Origin: UBA1764 sp045616685
GTDB lineage: Bacteria; Bacillota; Clostridia; Peptostreptococcales; Anaerovoracaceae
DNA: 64,000 nt
Assembly: GCA_045616685.1 (NCBI GenBank)
Contig: JAZLHF010000022.1
Span: 62,001-126,000 of the forward strand
Reading direction: 5' to 3'
The stretch's first letter is position 1. The number at the start of each line of letters is the position of its first letter. A model generated the notes under the pieces. That model was not told the origin of the DNA and searched no databases. It worked only from the letters and a program-made list of their open reading frames with translations. This document shows positions 7,478 through 16,089 of this stretch, one piece after another. A program made the translations under genes and the position numbers.

Positions 7478-8365
7478 TTACTCCAAATTCTGTACTTGTT
7501 CCCTAATCTTTTCAATTTCAGCTTTTAATACAAGTACATTATTAGTGATGTTAATATCATTTGCTTTAGAGCCAATAGTATTTGATTCTCTATTCATTTC
7601 CTGAACAAGGAAATCAAGTTTCTTACCTATTGATTCATTTGAATTATTAAGAATATCTATCAGTTGTGTGCAATGAGACTTAAGTCTTACGAGCTCTTCA
7701 GTAATATCAGACTTATCAGCGAAGACTGCGGCTTCTGTAAGAATTCTTTCTTCAGGAACCTGAGCCTCTTTTCCAATTAAGTCAGCGATACGATCCCTAA
7801 GCTTTTGCATGTAAAGAACCTTTACTTGAGGAGCATAAGCCTCTATTTCAGTACGAACCTTACTGATTGTGTCGTTTCTCTTTAAAATATCTTCTGCAAG
7901 TTTCATACCTTCTGCGATGCGCATGTTGTTGAAGTTGACGAGTGCATTATTTACTGCTGTAGTAAGAGCCTTAAGAATGGCGTCCTCATCTTCTACTTCT
8001 GGGACTGCCTTAAGTACATCAGGCATAAGCGCAATCATTCTTAAATCTGCTTCACCAGGAATTCCCTCAAGGTTAGATTTTAATTCCCCAAGCTTTTCAT
8101 AATACAACTTTGCAAGATCAAGATTTAAAGAAAGGTTTGTTTCATCAGCGTTAGCATTTGTAACCTGAATACCAACATCAATCTTTCCACGAGGAGCCAC
8201 CTGCTTAACTAAAGACTTAATTGTTTCTTCTGCAAAACTGTAACGATGTGGCATCCTTACATTAATGTCACTATAACGATGATTTACAGATTTGATTTCT
8301 GCTACGATGCTCCTTTTGTCATCAGCATATTCGCCGCGACCAAAGCCGGTCATACTTTTTACCAT
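7478..8365 (-). CDS. yicC: YicC/YloC family endoribonuclease
   Basis: A 295-residue YicC/YloC protein. The N-terminus KSMTGFGRGE and the C-terminal DFLVQEMNRE..T..SK are the two family signatures. Members are cytoplasmic endoribonucleases linked to RNA turnover and stationary-phase survival. First gene of the operon with gmk and rpoZ, as in B. subtilis (yloC). The start at 8365 follows AAAGGAGAG. Confidence 0.93.
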   Translation of the reverse strand: MVKSMTGFGRGEYADDKRSIVAEIKSVNHRYSDINVRMPHRYSFAEETIKSLVKQVAPRGKIDVGIQVTNANADETNLSLNLDLAKLYYEKLGELKSNLEGIPGEADLRMIALMPDVLKAVPEVEDEDAILKALTTAVNNALVNFNNMRIAEGMKLAEDILKRNDTISKVRTEIEAYAPQVKVLYMQKLRDRIADLIGKEAQVPEERILTEAAVFADKSDITEELVRLKSHCTQLIDILNNSNESIGKKLDFLVQEMNRESNTIGSKANDINITNNVLVLKAEIEKIREQVQNLE

Positions 8366-8456
8366 ATTTCTCTCCTTTACGTAGCACGCAAATTTCTTTT
8401 TATCTACTTTCGTGCTATACTGTAATAGATTTTAACACATTTTTAAAGGTTTTTAT
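8366..8456. promoter_or_regulatory. divergent yicC/rqcH control region
   Basis: A 91-nt divergent region. On the plus strand TATACT (8415-8420) is a likely -10 for rqcH. TAGCACG (8382-8388) and CGTGCTA (8411-8417) form a 7-bp inverted repeat with a 22-nt gap that overlaps this -10, a possible operator. No clear -35 was found for either gene. Confidence 0.4.
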
Positions 8457-9992
8457 ATGGCTTATGATGCAATAGTTGCAAGTGTTGTTGCCAAAGATTT
8501 GGCAAAGCAGCTTGCCGGAGCCAAAATTGAAAAGGTACAGCAACCAGAAGCTGATGAAGTGCTTTTCCAGATTCATTGCAATACTGGACGAAAGAAGCTC
8601 CTTATTTGCCTTGCGCCAAATGGTTCTCGCGTTCATTTAACCGAGCTTACATATGAAAACCCCGTAGATGCACCAAGTTTTTGCATGCTTCTTAGAAAAC
8701 ATATCCAAGGGGGCAGAATATCTTCTGTTAACCAGGTTGAAGACGAAAGAATTGTCTATTTCGACATCGAAACAGTAAACGAAATGGGATACTGTGTAAA
8801 CAAACGCCTTATTGCAGAGACTATGGGCAAGCACAGTAACCTAATATTAATTGACACAAACACAAATAAAATTATTGATTCTATCAAAAGAATCTCGATT
8901 GATGTAAATAGATATCGACAGATTCTTCCTGGGTCACTTTACGTTGAACCTCCAAAGAGTGACTCTGATTATGTAAAAAAAATCAAAGCAAATATTTGCT
9001 CGGATCTCTCCCCTGTTGTCTATTTAGATAACGGAAAAATAAAAGATGTCCATGCCTACCATCTTTCAAATTATGATTCACTTGAAACTAAAGAATTTAA
9101 AAATATTCATGAAGCTTTAGATTATTTCTATTCAAATAAAAAAGAAACAAACAAGCAAATGCAAAAAGCTGATAATATGAGTAAATCTGTCAGCACTCTT
9201 CTTGATAAACAATTATTAAAGAAACAACGCCTGCTTGAAGATATTAAAAAGGCTAATGAATCTGATGTTTATAGAATGAAAGCGGAGCTTTTAAACGCTA
9301 ATCTTCATTTATGCAAACCTGGAGATAAATTAGTTAAAGTAATCTCCTACTATGATGGAAGCGAAGTCACTATCGTGCTTAATGAGAAGCTTAGCGCAGC
9401 AAAAAATGCTCAGCAATACTATAAAAAATATGCAAAACTCAAGTCTTCTGCGAAAGAAAAGATGATTCAGCTTGAAACTTGCGAAAAAGATATCACCTAT
9501 CTTGAATCTGTCAAGGAAATGATCGGGCTCTCAAGAACTTATGAAGAGCTTGACTTAATTAGGCAAGAGCTTGCAGACCAAGGCTATGTAAGAACAAGAA
9601 CAGCCTCCCAAAGAAATAGAAAACTTAAGCCAAAGCCAAGAAGATACATCCTTAGCACAGGCTATGAAGTAGTTGTTGGACGCAGCAATACTGAAAACGA
9701 CTATATAACTTTTAAACTTGGGAGCAAAACTGACTATTGGTTCCACACCAAAGACATTCACGGATCTCACCTCATTCTTTTTACTAACGGTGAAGAACCT
9801 GATGCTAAAACTATCTATGAAGCGGCTTCTATTGCAGCTTTCTTTAGTCAAGGCAAGGAATCAGAAAATGTTCCAGTAGACTATGTCCTTCTAAGATACG
9901 TAAAAAAACCTAATGGCGCAAAGCCTGGTATGGTTATATTCACAAACAACAGAACAGTATGGATTAATCCCAAGAATCCTGAAGGAGAATAA
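8457..9992 (+). CDS. rqcH: ribosome-associated quality-control factor RqcH (NFACT family)
   Basis: A 511-residue NFACT protein: an NFACT-N domain at the start (MAYDAIVASVVAKDLAKQL), a central coiled-coil region (about 220-390), then the NFACT-R/DUF814 domain with YWFHTKDIHGSHLILF. RqcH binds stalled 50S subunits carrying peptidyl-tRNA and recruits tRNA-Ala to add alanine tails. Fibronectin-binding annotations belong to the same family. It is slightly shorter than B. subtilis RqcH (about 570). AAAGG lies 7 nt before the ATG. A terminator follows, so it is monocistronic. Confidence 0.95.
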   Translation: MAYDAIVASVVAKDLAKQLAGAKIEKVQQPEADEVLFQIHCNTGRKKLLICLAPNGSRVHLTELTYENPVDAPSFCMLLRKHIQGGRISSVNQVEDERIVYFDIETVNEMGYCVNKRLIAETMGKHSNLILIDTNTNKIIDSIKRISIDVNRYRQILPGSLYVEPPKSDSDYVKKIKANICSDLSPVVYLDNGKIKDVHAYHLSNYDSLETKEFKNIHEALDYFYSNKKETNKQMQKADNMSKSVSTLLDKQLLKKQRLLEDIKKANESDVYRMKAELLNANLHLCKPGDKLVKVISYYDGSEVTIVLNEKLSAAKNAQQYYKKYAKLKSSAKEKMIQLETCEKDITYLESVKEMIGLSRTYEELDLIRQELADQGYVRTRTASQRNRKLKPKPRRYILSTGYEVVVGRSNTENDYITFKLGSKTDYWFHTKDIHGSHLILFTNGEEPDAKTIYEAASIAAFFSQGKESENVPVDYVLLRYVKKPNGAKPGMVIFTNNRTVWINPKNPEGE

Positions 9993-9994
9993 TA

Positions 9995-10024
9995 AAAGAC
10001 CTGGCTCCGGTTATCCAGGTCTTT
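9995..10024 (+). terminator. bidirectional terminator after rqcH
   Basis: AAAGACCTGG (9995-10004) pairs with CCAGGTCTTT (10015-10024), followed by T-rich sequence on the plus strand and preceded by A-rich sequence. It serves rqcH and possibly the converging Tad locus. Confidence 0.85.
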
Positions 10025-10082
10025 TTGTTATTTTATGTATAGTGTTTCTGATTAAAATCTTTTTATAACATAGAAATATTTT

Positions 10083-10574
10083 TTACCGGAGTTCTAGTTC
10101 ATAAGAACTTAGAAAACTTAATAACTCGTTATAAGACCATGCAGATTCCTTATTCATAATCTCGATTTTGTCTGCAATCTCGCCACCACCAATTAATCTA
10201 AGCATTCCACACAATCTATCTATAAATTCGCCTGCTTCATGAAAAGGCAAAAGCTTGACATTTTGACTCTCTGCATCAAACCAAAGCCTTTCGGAATCCA
10301 AGCTAATATCATTAGGAGTTATAACATATTCTTCGGCAAGCCTAAAGCCCTCAACAATCTTTCTAATAGCGCAAAGATATTTGCTTATTCCATCATATAT
10401 GCCATCTCTTCTTTCAGCTTTTACAAAATCTTTAATATTTGTACACCCACTATAATTCCATACTACATTCCCATCAAAAATGTTTATGTCTGCGAGACTT
10501 TTACAGTTACCGCTTTCCCAGATTGTAAGCTCGTATTTCTTCACCTTTGTAGGTTTATATTCTATTTCGTTCAT
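10083..10574 (-). CDS. DUF6382-like protein of the Tad locus
   Basis: A 163-residue soluble protein resembling the N-terminal part of DUF6382 proteins found at the end of Firmicute Tad loci. The match is to a general pattern (NYSGCTNIKDF, a helical middle, ITPNDISLDSERLWFDAESQNVKLLPF), not to a catalytic motif. Related proteins often continue with an FHA domain; this one ends before it. It is the last gene of the pilin operon, with its start overlapping the preceding gene by 4 nt. The function is unknown; a cytoplasmic regulatory role in pilus assembly is a guess. Confidence 0.6.
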   Translation of the reverse strand: MNEIEYKPTKVKKYELTIWESGNCKSLADINIFDGNVVWNYSGCTNIKDFVKAERRDGIYDGISKYLCAIRKIVEGFRLAEEYVITPNDISLDSERLWFDAESQNVKLLPFHEAGEFIDRLCGMLRLIGGGEIADKIEIMNKESAWSYNELLSFLSSYELELR

Positions 10575-11128
10575 TTAACCTTCCTTTGACAAAACAGACA
10601 AAGGCTATAACCTCTTGAAATAGCTTCCTGTTTTGTCACTTTCTCAATACTTAATCCTTTTGTTATACCACCTTTAATAGTTTGACATGAAGGATTTGTG
10701 TGATACCTTGGACCTTCTTTTTCGCCGCCCTCATTCTTTGGAAAAATGTAGACCATATCATCATCCCCAAATATATCTTTTGATTCACCAATATAGGTCC
10801 GATACGGCATGTCCATAGATAAAAGCTCTAAATCAAAAATGGCTCCGACAAATGGAAATTTAACATTTTTAATTATTGTATAAAACTGCACATGGTCGAT
10901 TGAAACATTACGCTCATAATCGGTTATCGTCTTTCCAAGTTCCAGTTTTGATCCTAAAAGTCCGGCAGCCTCAATACTTGTTTCAGCGGTGTAATATGCA
11001 TGTTCCTCTTTACTAACAATGTTGATTACCTGCAGCAGCATTGCGATTGTTATAATAAATATCGGCAGGGCTATTGCAGCATCGACAATAATGGATCCTT
11101 TATTTCGTATAGCTATGTTTTTGTACAA
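10571..11128 (-). CDS. TadE-like minor pilin with C-terminal metal-binding motif
   Basis: About 185 residues if started at the TTG at 11128, which has GAGAGG 5 nt upstream; a longer frame from 11209 would overlap the preceding gene by 110 nt. The N-terminal GSIIVDAAIALPIFIITIAMLLQV is the hydrophobic helix of TadE-type pseudopilins. The C-terminus has YHTNPSCQT and then GYSLCLFCQ, the Cys-Cys pattern of small Zn-binding modules in Firmicute surface proteins. It probably sits in the membrane with the metal motif outside. Part of the flp-tadE-DUF5702 operon. Confidence 0.7.
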   Translation of the reverse strand: MYKNIAIRNKGSIIVDAAIALPIFIITIAMLLQVINIVSKEEHAYYTAETSIEAAGLLGSKLELGKTITDYERNVSIDHVQFYTIIKNVKFPFVGAIFDLELLSMDMPYRTYIGESKDIFGDDDMVYIFPKNEGGEKEGPRYHTNPSCQTIKGGITKGLSIEKVTKQEAISRGYSLCLFCQRKVK

Positions 11129-12056
11129 CTGTTCCTCTCTTCTTTCCTCGTGAAAACTGCGCAGTAAGTTCAAAACTATATGCATAGTTTTCAAAGTTAA
11201 AATCTCCACCTACGGTAAGCTGCATTAAATCCATCATTCTATAGGCTAATTTATTTGTTGTAGACATAACATAGACCATAGCTTTTAAATAACGTTCTAA
11301 CTCTGATGGATTTGCCATTATCTCGTCCGTTTCTCTCCAAGCTCTGGCAATAGCTTCAATTAGCATAATAGGATCTTCTATATCCTCAACACAATCAATA
11401 AGACATCTAATTGCAAAGATCAGCTCTCTTGTACTTTCCCTATTACTCTCAATTGTAGGCATTCCGAAAAGCAAATATTCGATCTCCTCATCAGTAAAAG
11501 TACTCATTGTATATTTAGTTATTCCGGCTCCGGATCCAATGCTTAAATTGCCGTTTAAAGCCATTAAAACCGATGCTGCCGAAGCACTTCCACTACCATA
11601 GTAACAATGAGAAGGCAAATTATGTCCGTAAAAGCTTGTTAGGCCACTTGTTTTAGTTTTTCCAAAGATTAGATTCTTTAGGCCAAGGGCAGAAACTTGT
11701 TTTTTAAACTCAGTAACATGCAAATCTTTGCTATCCTCTATATCCACCATAGCGGCATTTAAACTTAAATGCACAAATCTACTTAAACCATCAATTGATT
11801 CAGAAATATAATAATCAGCCAAATTAGAAAGATGATTTTCATCACTTTTAACTGCAAGAACTCCAAATTTATCATGTAACTCTTTGTTGCATTCTGTTAA
11901 AACCGAACTCCCTGCATTTGCCGTTACGACATCTGCTATTGAATCTGCTGCCCTATCAAGACTTGCAGTTATTACAATTGAAAGTAAGGCCATAAGCGAC
12001 GACAATATCATCACAATAAATACTGACGAAAAGCCTGCTTTTTTCGTATTCAACAT
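11100..12056 (-). CDS. DUF5702-like membrane protein of the Tad locus
   Basis: About 318 residues from the ATG at 12056; a TTG at 12086 is an alternative, and neither has a strong ribosome site. One N-terminal membrane helix (VFIVMILSSLMALLSIVITAS) is followed by a large extracytoplasmic domain with RAADSIADVVTANAGSSVL and HDKFGVLAV. This is the layout of DUF5702 proteins that accompany TadE in Firmicute pilus loci, shorter than most. The first 100 nt overlap the upstream tadE frame, a compact arrangement. Role presumably structural or in pilus display. Confidence 0.65.
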   Translation of the reverse strand: MLNTKKAGFSSVFIVMILSSLMALLSIVITASLDRAADSIADVVTANAGSSVLTECNKELHDKFGVLAVKSDENHLSNLADYYISESIDGLSRFVHLSLNAAMVDIEDSKDLHVTEFKKQVSALGLKNLIFGKTKTSGLTSFYGHNLPSHCYYGSGSASAASVLMALNGNLSIGSGAGITKYTMSTFTDEEIEYLLFGMPTIESNRESTRELIFAIRCLIDCVEDIEDPIMLIEAIARAWRETDEIMANPSELERYLKAMVYVMSTTNKLAYRMMDLMQLTVGGDFNFENYAYSFELTAQFSRGKKRGTVVQKHSYTK

Positions 12057-12240
12057 ATTGAGTTTTAATTTTGTTTTTGTGTTCAATTGAATTTTCTTGT
12101 AGACTAGTGTACAACTCGAGGCTGCAAGTTATGGCTACAGCAACAACAGCTATAATTAGTGGAAAAATCATTGCAGCCTCAATGAAGATAGAGCCTCTTT
12201 TAGAACTGGAACGAATCAGCTTTAAGTCCTGAGAACACAT
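11956..12240 (-). CDS. TadE-like pseudopilin
   Basis: About 94 residues with KRGSIFIEAAMIFPLIIAVVAVAI, the polar-then-hydrophobic start of TadE minor pilins (E as the conserved acidic residue after the cleavage region). The start is uncertain. An ATG at 12240 lies inside flp without a ribosome site; a start nearer the flp stop (AGGAC is present) with a rare codon is possible. Its 3' end overlaps the DUF5702 gene by 100 nt in another frame. Expected to prime or stabilise the Flp pilus in the membrane. Confidence 0.6.
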   Translation of the reverse strand: MCSQDLKLIRSSSKRGSIFIEAAMIFPLIIAVVAVAITCSLELYTSLQENSIEHKNKIKTQYVEYEKSRLFVSIYCDDIVVAYGLTFNCNNCKS

Positions 12241-12382
12241 TGTTAATAAAATCTGCAATCTGAGTTCTAAAAATAATTCCAGCAGCAATAGCGATTGCAA
12301 TTAAAATTGCAACCTGTACCATTTCCATGCCTGCATTTGAGCTATGAATATTAGCATTAAATTTTTTAATTAAGTTCTCCAT
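12200..12382 (-). CDS. flp: Flp-family major pilin
   Basis: A 60-residue prepilin. A short polar leader (MENLIKKFNANIHSSNAG) is followed by MEMVQVAILIAIAIAAGIIF, the conserved hydrophobic helix of Flp pilins, and a short amphipathic tail. A glycine precedes the helix as expected for prepilin peptidase processing; no peptidase gene is in the window. AAGGAG lies just before the ATG. First gene of the pilin operon, divergent from a sigma factor gene. Confidence 0.88.
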   Translation of the reverse strand: MENLIKKFNANIHSSNAGMEMVQVAILIAIAIAAGIIFRTQIADFINNVFSGLKADSFQF

Positions 12383-12456
12383 TTTTTCTCCTTTTATATA
12401 AGTAATTTTAAATTTATAATCGTATTAATAGTGAGTACTCAGAAAGGACAATTCTT
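12383..12456. promoter_or_regulatory. divergent flp/sigma control region
   Basis: A 74-nt AT-rich spacer between flp and the sigma gene. A 10-bp perfect palindrome TGAGTACTCA (12432-12441) lies next to the sigma gene's AAAGGA ribosome site. I could not identify a convincing -35/-10 pair for either direction. One regulator may control both directions. Confidence 0.35.
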
Positions 12457-12996
12457 TTGAACGATACAAAATTAATACAATCTATTAAAGCTAGCGACGA
12501 AGCAGCGATTGAGCTACTTATGACAAAATATTCTAAACTGCTTTGGAAAATTGCAGATGATATCTTGTGTCAAATAGGGTCTGCGGCTGATATTGAGGAA
12601 ATCGTTGCGGATGTTTTTATTTATATTTGGCAGCATCCGGATTCTTTCAATGAAAACCGCAGTTCGCTAAAAAGCTTCCTATGTTTACTTTGCAAAAGTA
12701 AAGCAATAGATAAGTTTAGACAATTAAGCAGAAAGGCTGCAGAAAATATTGACTTAGAGCTTGCTGATACTTTAAATCTTGAAGCTTCAATCATTAGCCA
12801 AGAAGAAAGCAAGGCTATACATTCCGCCATATCATCTCTTTCTGAAGATGAACAAGATATTTTCATTAGGCGTTTTATATATGAACAAAAGCCTAAAGAA
12901 ATAGCTAAAGCTTTATCCAAAGATATTCGTCAAGTTGAAAACATTATTTATCGATCAAAATCTAAAATTCGTAATGCTTTAAATCAAAGGGGTTAA
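12457..12996 (+). CDS. ECF-like sigma-70 family factor
   Basis: A 179-residue sigma factor with region 2 (about 15-85, with DIEEIVADVFIYIWQHPDSF) and region 4 helix-turn-helix (about 120-175, SLSEDEQDIFIRRF..KPKEIAKAL). Start codon TTG, 8 nt after AAAGGA. It lies between tadC and flp but on the opposite strand, and is followed 3 nt later by a membrane M23 protein that could be its anti-sigma factor. The likely target is the Tad locus or cell-wall genes; this is inference from position. Confidence 0.85.
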   Translation: MNDTKLIQSIKASDEAAIELLMTKYSKLLWKIADDILCQIGSAADIEEIVADVFIYIWQHPDSFNENRSSLKSFLCLLCKSKAIDKFRQLSRKAAENIDLELADTLNLEASIISQEESKAIHSAISSLSEDEQDIFIRRFIYEQKPKEIAKALSKDIRQVENIIYRSKSKIRNALNQRG

Positions 12997-12999
12997 TAT

Positions 13000-13665
13000 A
13001 TGTCAACAAAGTTCACAAAAGAAAACTTTAATAATATTCAAAAGCGTTTTGCTGATGAAACCGGGCTGCAGCTAAATAGTAAGCATCATCATAAATTTAT
13101 TTCTGCTCCGGCAAAAATCGGACTGGTTTGTGCATGCTGCACCATTGCCTGCGCGGGAGTCTTTGCGACCGATTCAGGACAAGCCATCATAGAAAAACTG
13201 TTTTTTAATAAGCCAGTAGCAAGCGAAGAAATAAGCTATGGTTATAAAGAACCATCTAAAAAAACAGAGCTTGATATAAACAATCAATCTGTGCAAGGCG
13301 AGCTGCAAGGTGACTATTCATTAGTAACGGATCCAGGGCACATGGGTATCGATATTGTTTCTGAAAAAGGAACGCCAGTCTACCCTGTTCTTGCCGGAGT
13401 AGTCAAGGAAACAGGTTTCGAAGCTACCCGCGGGAATTATATAATTCTTGAACATACAGAAAACTACACATCAACTTATGCACATCTTGAAAAAATTCTA
13501 GTTGATAATGAACAAGAAGTTACTATTGACACACAAATCGGAACTGTTGGAAACACCGGAATGTCAACCGGTCCGCACCTTCATCTTGAGATGACTCAAA
13601 ACGGGAAGCTGATTGACCCAACATCATTTTTATATCCAGATTATCAAGACTATCTAATTAAATAA
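13000..13665 (+). CDS. membrane-anchored LytM/M23 peptidase, candidate anti-sigma factor
   Basis: A 221-residue protein: about 35 cytoplasmic residues, one membrane helix (about 36-56), a linker, then a LytM/M23 domain (about 108-215). The zinc and catalytic residues look complete: H114 and D118 (GHMGID), H162 (TYAHLE) and H193-x-H195 (GPHLHLE). So it may cut peptidoglycan cross-bridges or bind wall fragments. The adjacent sigma gene and short cytoplasmic tail suggest a sensor that holds the sigma factor. No recognised zinc-finger anti-sigma motif is present. It ends 48 nt before the converging tadC gene. Confidence 0.8.
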   Translation: MSTKFTKENFNNIQKRFADETGLQLNSKHHHKFISAPAKIGLVCACCTIACAGVFATDSGQAIIEKLFFNKPVASEEISYGYKEPSKKTELDINNQSVQGELQGDYSLVTDPGHMGIDIVSEKGTPVYPVLAGVVKETGFEATRGNYIILEHTENYTSTYAHLEKILVDNEQEVTIDTQIGTVGNTGMSTGPHLHLEMTQNGKLIDPTSFLYPDYQDYLIK

Positions 13666-13713
13666 TAGTTTTAAAAATCACTTTACTTCACTGTCAATAA
13701 TTATTGATCTATT

Positions 13714-14127
13714 TTACATTTGCATCAGTGCTGGCGCACTACAAATAGTAATAAGTGATATAAGTAATAGCATCAGAGGAAAACAAAGCTTTGTTTCCGC
13801 TTCTTTAGCTTTCCCTTTTGCCAAGTTAAGTCTTGAATTTTGCATCTGAGCACGCTCTTTATCGAGTTTTTCAGCCAGTGCGCTACCTTTTGATTTATTA
13901 TCCAGCACTAGGCTAGAAAACCTCATCAAAGCCTTACTGCGCACTTTCTGAGAGAAGATAAAAAGCTCATTTATAAGAGGCATATTCTTCTCCTTGCATT
14001 CCCTGTCTAATGCAAGCAAAAGCTTATAAAGCATTTTCTCACTATTAGCATTGAGGTTAATTAATTCATCAAAGGCTGAACTAACAACAAGACCTGCTTC
14101 AAGAAACAAGCTAAGTTGAAGTGACAT
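13714..14127 (-). CDS. tadC: TadC-like pilus assembly protein, short form
   Basis: An open frame extends to 14439 but overlaps tadB by nearly 300 nt, and its upstream part has no membrane helix. I therefore place the start at the ATG at 14127 (or a few codons upstream by coupling to the tadB stop; there is no good ribosome site). The remaining 137 residues match the T2SSF core of TadC (ELPNMSLQLSLFLEAGLVVSSAF) and end in one membrane helix. Usual TadC proteins are about 300 residues with N-terminal membrane helices, absent here. It may be a natural short form or a remnant. Confidence 0.6.
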   Translation of the reverse strand: MSLQLSLFLEAGLVVSSAFDELINLNANSEKMLYKLLLALDRECKEKNMPLINELFIFSQKVRSKALMRFSSLVLDNKSKGSALAEKLDKERAQMQNSRLNLAKGKAKEAETKLCFPLMLLLISLITICSAPALMQM

Positions 14128-14144
14128 ATTCGGAAGTTCAGATT

Positions 14145-14882
14145 CTAAAGATCTAATTTCATTATCTTTAAACTCCAAATACCCGCCAAAGCCATCAGCA
14201 ATAATGACACCGTCATTATTATTCTTCCTTCCAAACCCTGATATAAAAGAGCGACATAATCGTAAGAACTCATCTCTAAAAAGAACAATATTCCCGGAGG
14301 CATCGCCATCAGCAAAATCGTATCCAGTTTCTTTTCTGATAGAACTGCCGCTACTTCGCTTTGGTAATCTATTCTCTCTATCAAAAGATATGCACTTTTT
14401 AAACATACGTCTTCTATGTCTCCTCCTGATTTTTTGCAAATTCTATATGAAGACGCAAAAAGTTTTATTTCATCAATCCCACTTCTTACGCCAAAGTCAG
14501 TTAACAAGTCTTCTATCTTCCCATGCGCCTCATTATAGACTGAAACCATATGATTTAATTCAAAAGCGATATCGTTGCCTAACATATAAGCCTGTTTTGC
14601 TGCATCATCAATTGCTTGAGGCATCTGTCTTCCTGCAGCAACTGAAGCCGAAATGCTATATAACACATCCTTAAAACTGTCTAAAAGTTGTTTTTTTCTT
14701 TTATCACATTTATACTCAGCAAATTTTGACTTAAAAAATGGCGTAACCACACAAAGCCCTGCAGCAATTAAAGCATTATCATAAAATAGCATTCCAAGAA
14801 TAAAACACACCGCGCACGAGCAAACAAAATATTCTAGAGTTTCCTTAATATTCAATTTATAGTATCTATAATCAGTTAGCAT
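14145..14882 (-). CDS. tadB: TadB-like pilus platform protein
   Basis: A 245-residue T2SSF-family membrane protein. Two helices are near the N-terminus (FVCSCAVCFILGMLFYDNALIAAGLCVV) and two are at the C-terminus, flanking a cytoplasmic domain with LYSISASVAAGRQMPQAIDDAA. With TadC it forms the inner-membrane platform for Flp pilus assembly driven by TadA. Start overlaps the tadA stop by 11 nt. Confidence 0.88.
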   Translation of the reverse strand: MLTDYRYYKLNIKETLEYFVCSCAVCFILGMLFYDNALIAAGLCVVTPFFKSKFAEYKCDKRKKQLLDSFKDVLYSISASVAAGRQMPQAIDDAAKQAYMLGNDIAFELNHMVSVYNEAHGKIEDLLTDFGVRSGIDEIKLFASSYRICKKSGGDIEDVCLKSAYLLIERIDYQSEVAAVLSEKKLDTILLMAMPPGILFFLEMSSYDYVALLYQGLEGRIIMTVSLLLMALAGIWSLKIMKLDL

Positions 14883-16089
14883 GATAAATCTTCAGTTTTT
14901 CTGCGTGAATTAAATTCTGTTTTGTTTTTACCAGTCCTTTTTCAGGGTCATACATAAATATTTTATTTAAAACAATTTCTCCATCCTTAATACCAGCAAC
15001 TTCGCTAATTTCTATAACTCTTCTATGTCCGCCAGAGAAACGTTGTAAGTGAATAAAAATTTCAATCGCTCCGGCAATCTGTGATCTGACAGCCTGCATA
15101 GGGAATCCACTTGCAGCTATATGCAAAGTTTCAAGTCGTCCTATCATTCCTGCCGGAGAATTAGCATGGCCGGTCGAAAGCGAACCATCGTGGCCTGTAG
15201 ACATTGCAGCGAGCATATCCACGACTTCATCTCCACGTACTTCGCCTACTATAATTCGATCGGGTCTCATACGAAGTGAAGATTTTATAAGTTCCTTTAT
15301 CGGAACCTCACCTTTTCCTTGGGCATTTGCAGCTTTGCTTTCCATTCGAACCAGGTTTTCATGATTACGGATTTGAAGTTCAGCAGAGTCTTCAATCACA
15401 ATTACACGTTCTTCAGGTGGAATAAAATCTGATAAAACATTTAAAAATGTTGTTTTGCCAGAACTTGTTCCTCCGGAAACAAACATGTTATAGCCTGCTT
15501 CAACCAACTCTTTTAAAAAATCGCTGGCTTCCTGAGTAATATCGCCTTTAGCAATTAAGTCATCCATAGTCATTCTTGACTGATTGAATTTTCTAATTGT
15601 TAATATCGGACCATCTATGGCAATGTTTGAATTTACTGCATTAACGCGCGAACCATCCAAAAGCCTTGCATCAACTATTGGATTTAAATCGTTCATTTCT
15701 CTTCCAACTTGTGCTGCGAGTCTTTGAATTATTGCCTCAAGTTGCTCTGATCCCTCAAATGCAATATCAGATTTATAAATCACTCCACCTTTTTCGTAAA
15801 ACACATGGTCCTTGCCATTAATCATTATTTCTGAAACATCAGGATCATCTGCAAGGTCTTGCAAAATCTCAAGTTCACATCTCAAGGAGCAAAATACCAA
15901 ATGGCTTATGTGTTCAAGATTCACCCTGTTTAGGTATCTATATTCTGTCTTACTAAAGACTAAATCTCGACACAGTTTCTTAACATCTTCATCGGTCACT
16001 CCGCCAGTCAAATCATTGTTTCTTCTAATTTCAGATGCCAATGCAGTAATACTGACTCTAGGCCTATTCTCTTTCAAGTTTGGTAACAA
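14872..16089 (-). CDS. tadA: TadA/CpaF secretion ATPase
   Basis: A 405-residue VirB11/TadA hexameric ATPase. The Walker A motif GGTSSGKT is at residues 206-213. An Asp box (VIVIEDSAELQI), a Walker B region (RPDRIIVGEVRG) and a His box (SLSTGHAN) follow in order. It powers pilus extension and perhaps retraction. Start lies within the end of tadZ (26-nt overlap), and tadB follows directly. Confidence 0.96.
   Translation of the reverse strand: MLPNLKENRPRVSITALASEIRRNNDLTGGVTDEDVKKLCRDLVFSKTEYRYLNRVNLEHISHLVFCSLRCELEILQDLADDPDVSEIMINGKDHVFYEKGGVIYKSDIAFEGSEQLEAIIQRLAAQVGREMNDLNPIVDARLLDGSRVNAVNSNIAIDGPILTIRKFNQSRMTMDDLIAKGDITQEASDFLKELVEAGYNMFVSGGTSSGKTTFLNVLSDFIPPEERVIVIEDSAELQIRNHENLVRMESKAANAQGKGEVPIKELIKSSLRMRPDRIIVGEVRGDEVVDMLAAMSTGHDGSLSTGHANSPAGMIGRLETLHIAASGFPMQAVRSQIAGAIEIFIHLQRFSGGHRRVIEISEVAGIKDGEIVLNKIFMYDPEKGLVKTKQNLIHAEKLKIYHAN

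Noticed and set aside
14128..14439. Full-length tadC start at 14439
   Set aside because: It would overlap tadB by almost 300 nt and encodes a polar sequence unlike the membrane-bound N-terminus of TadC.
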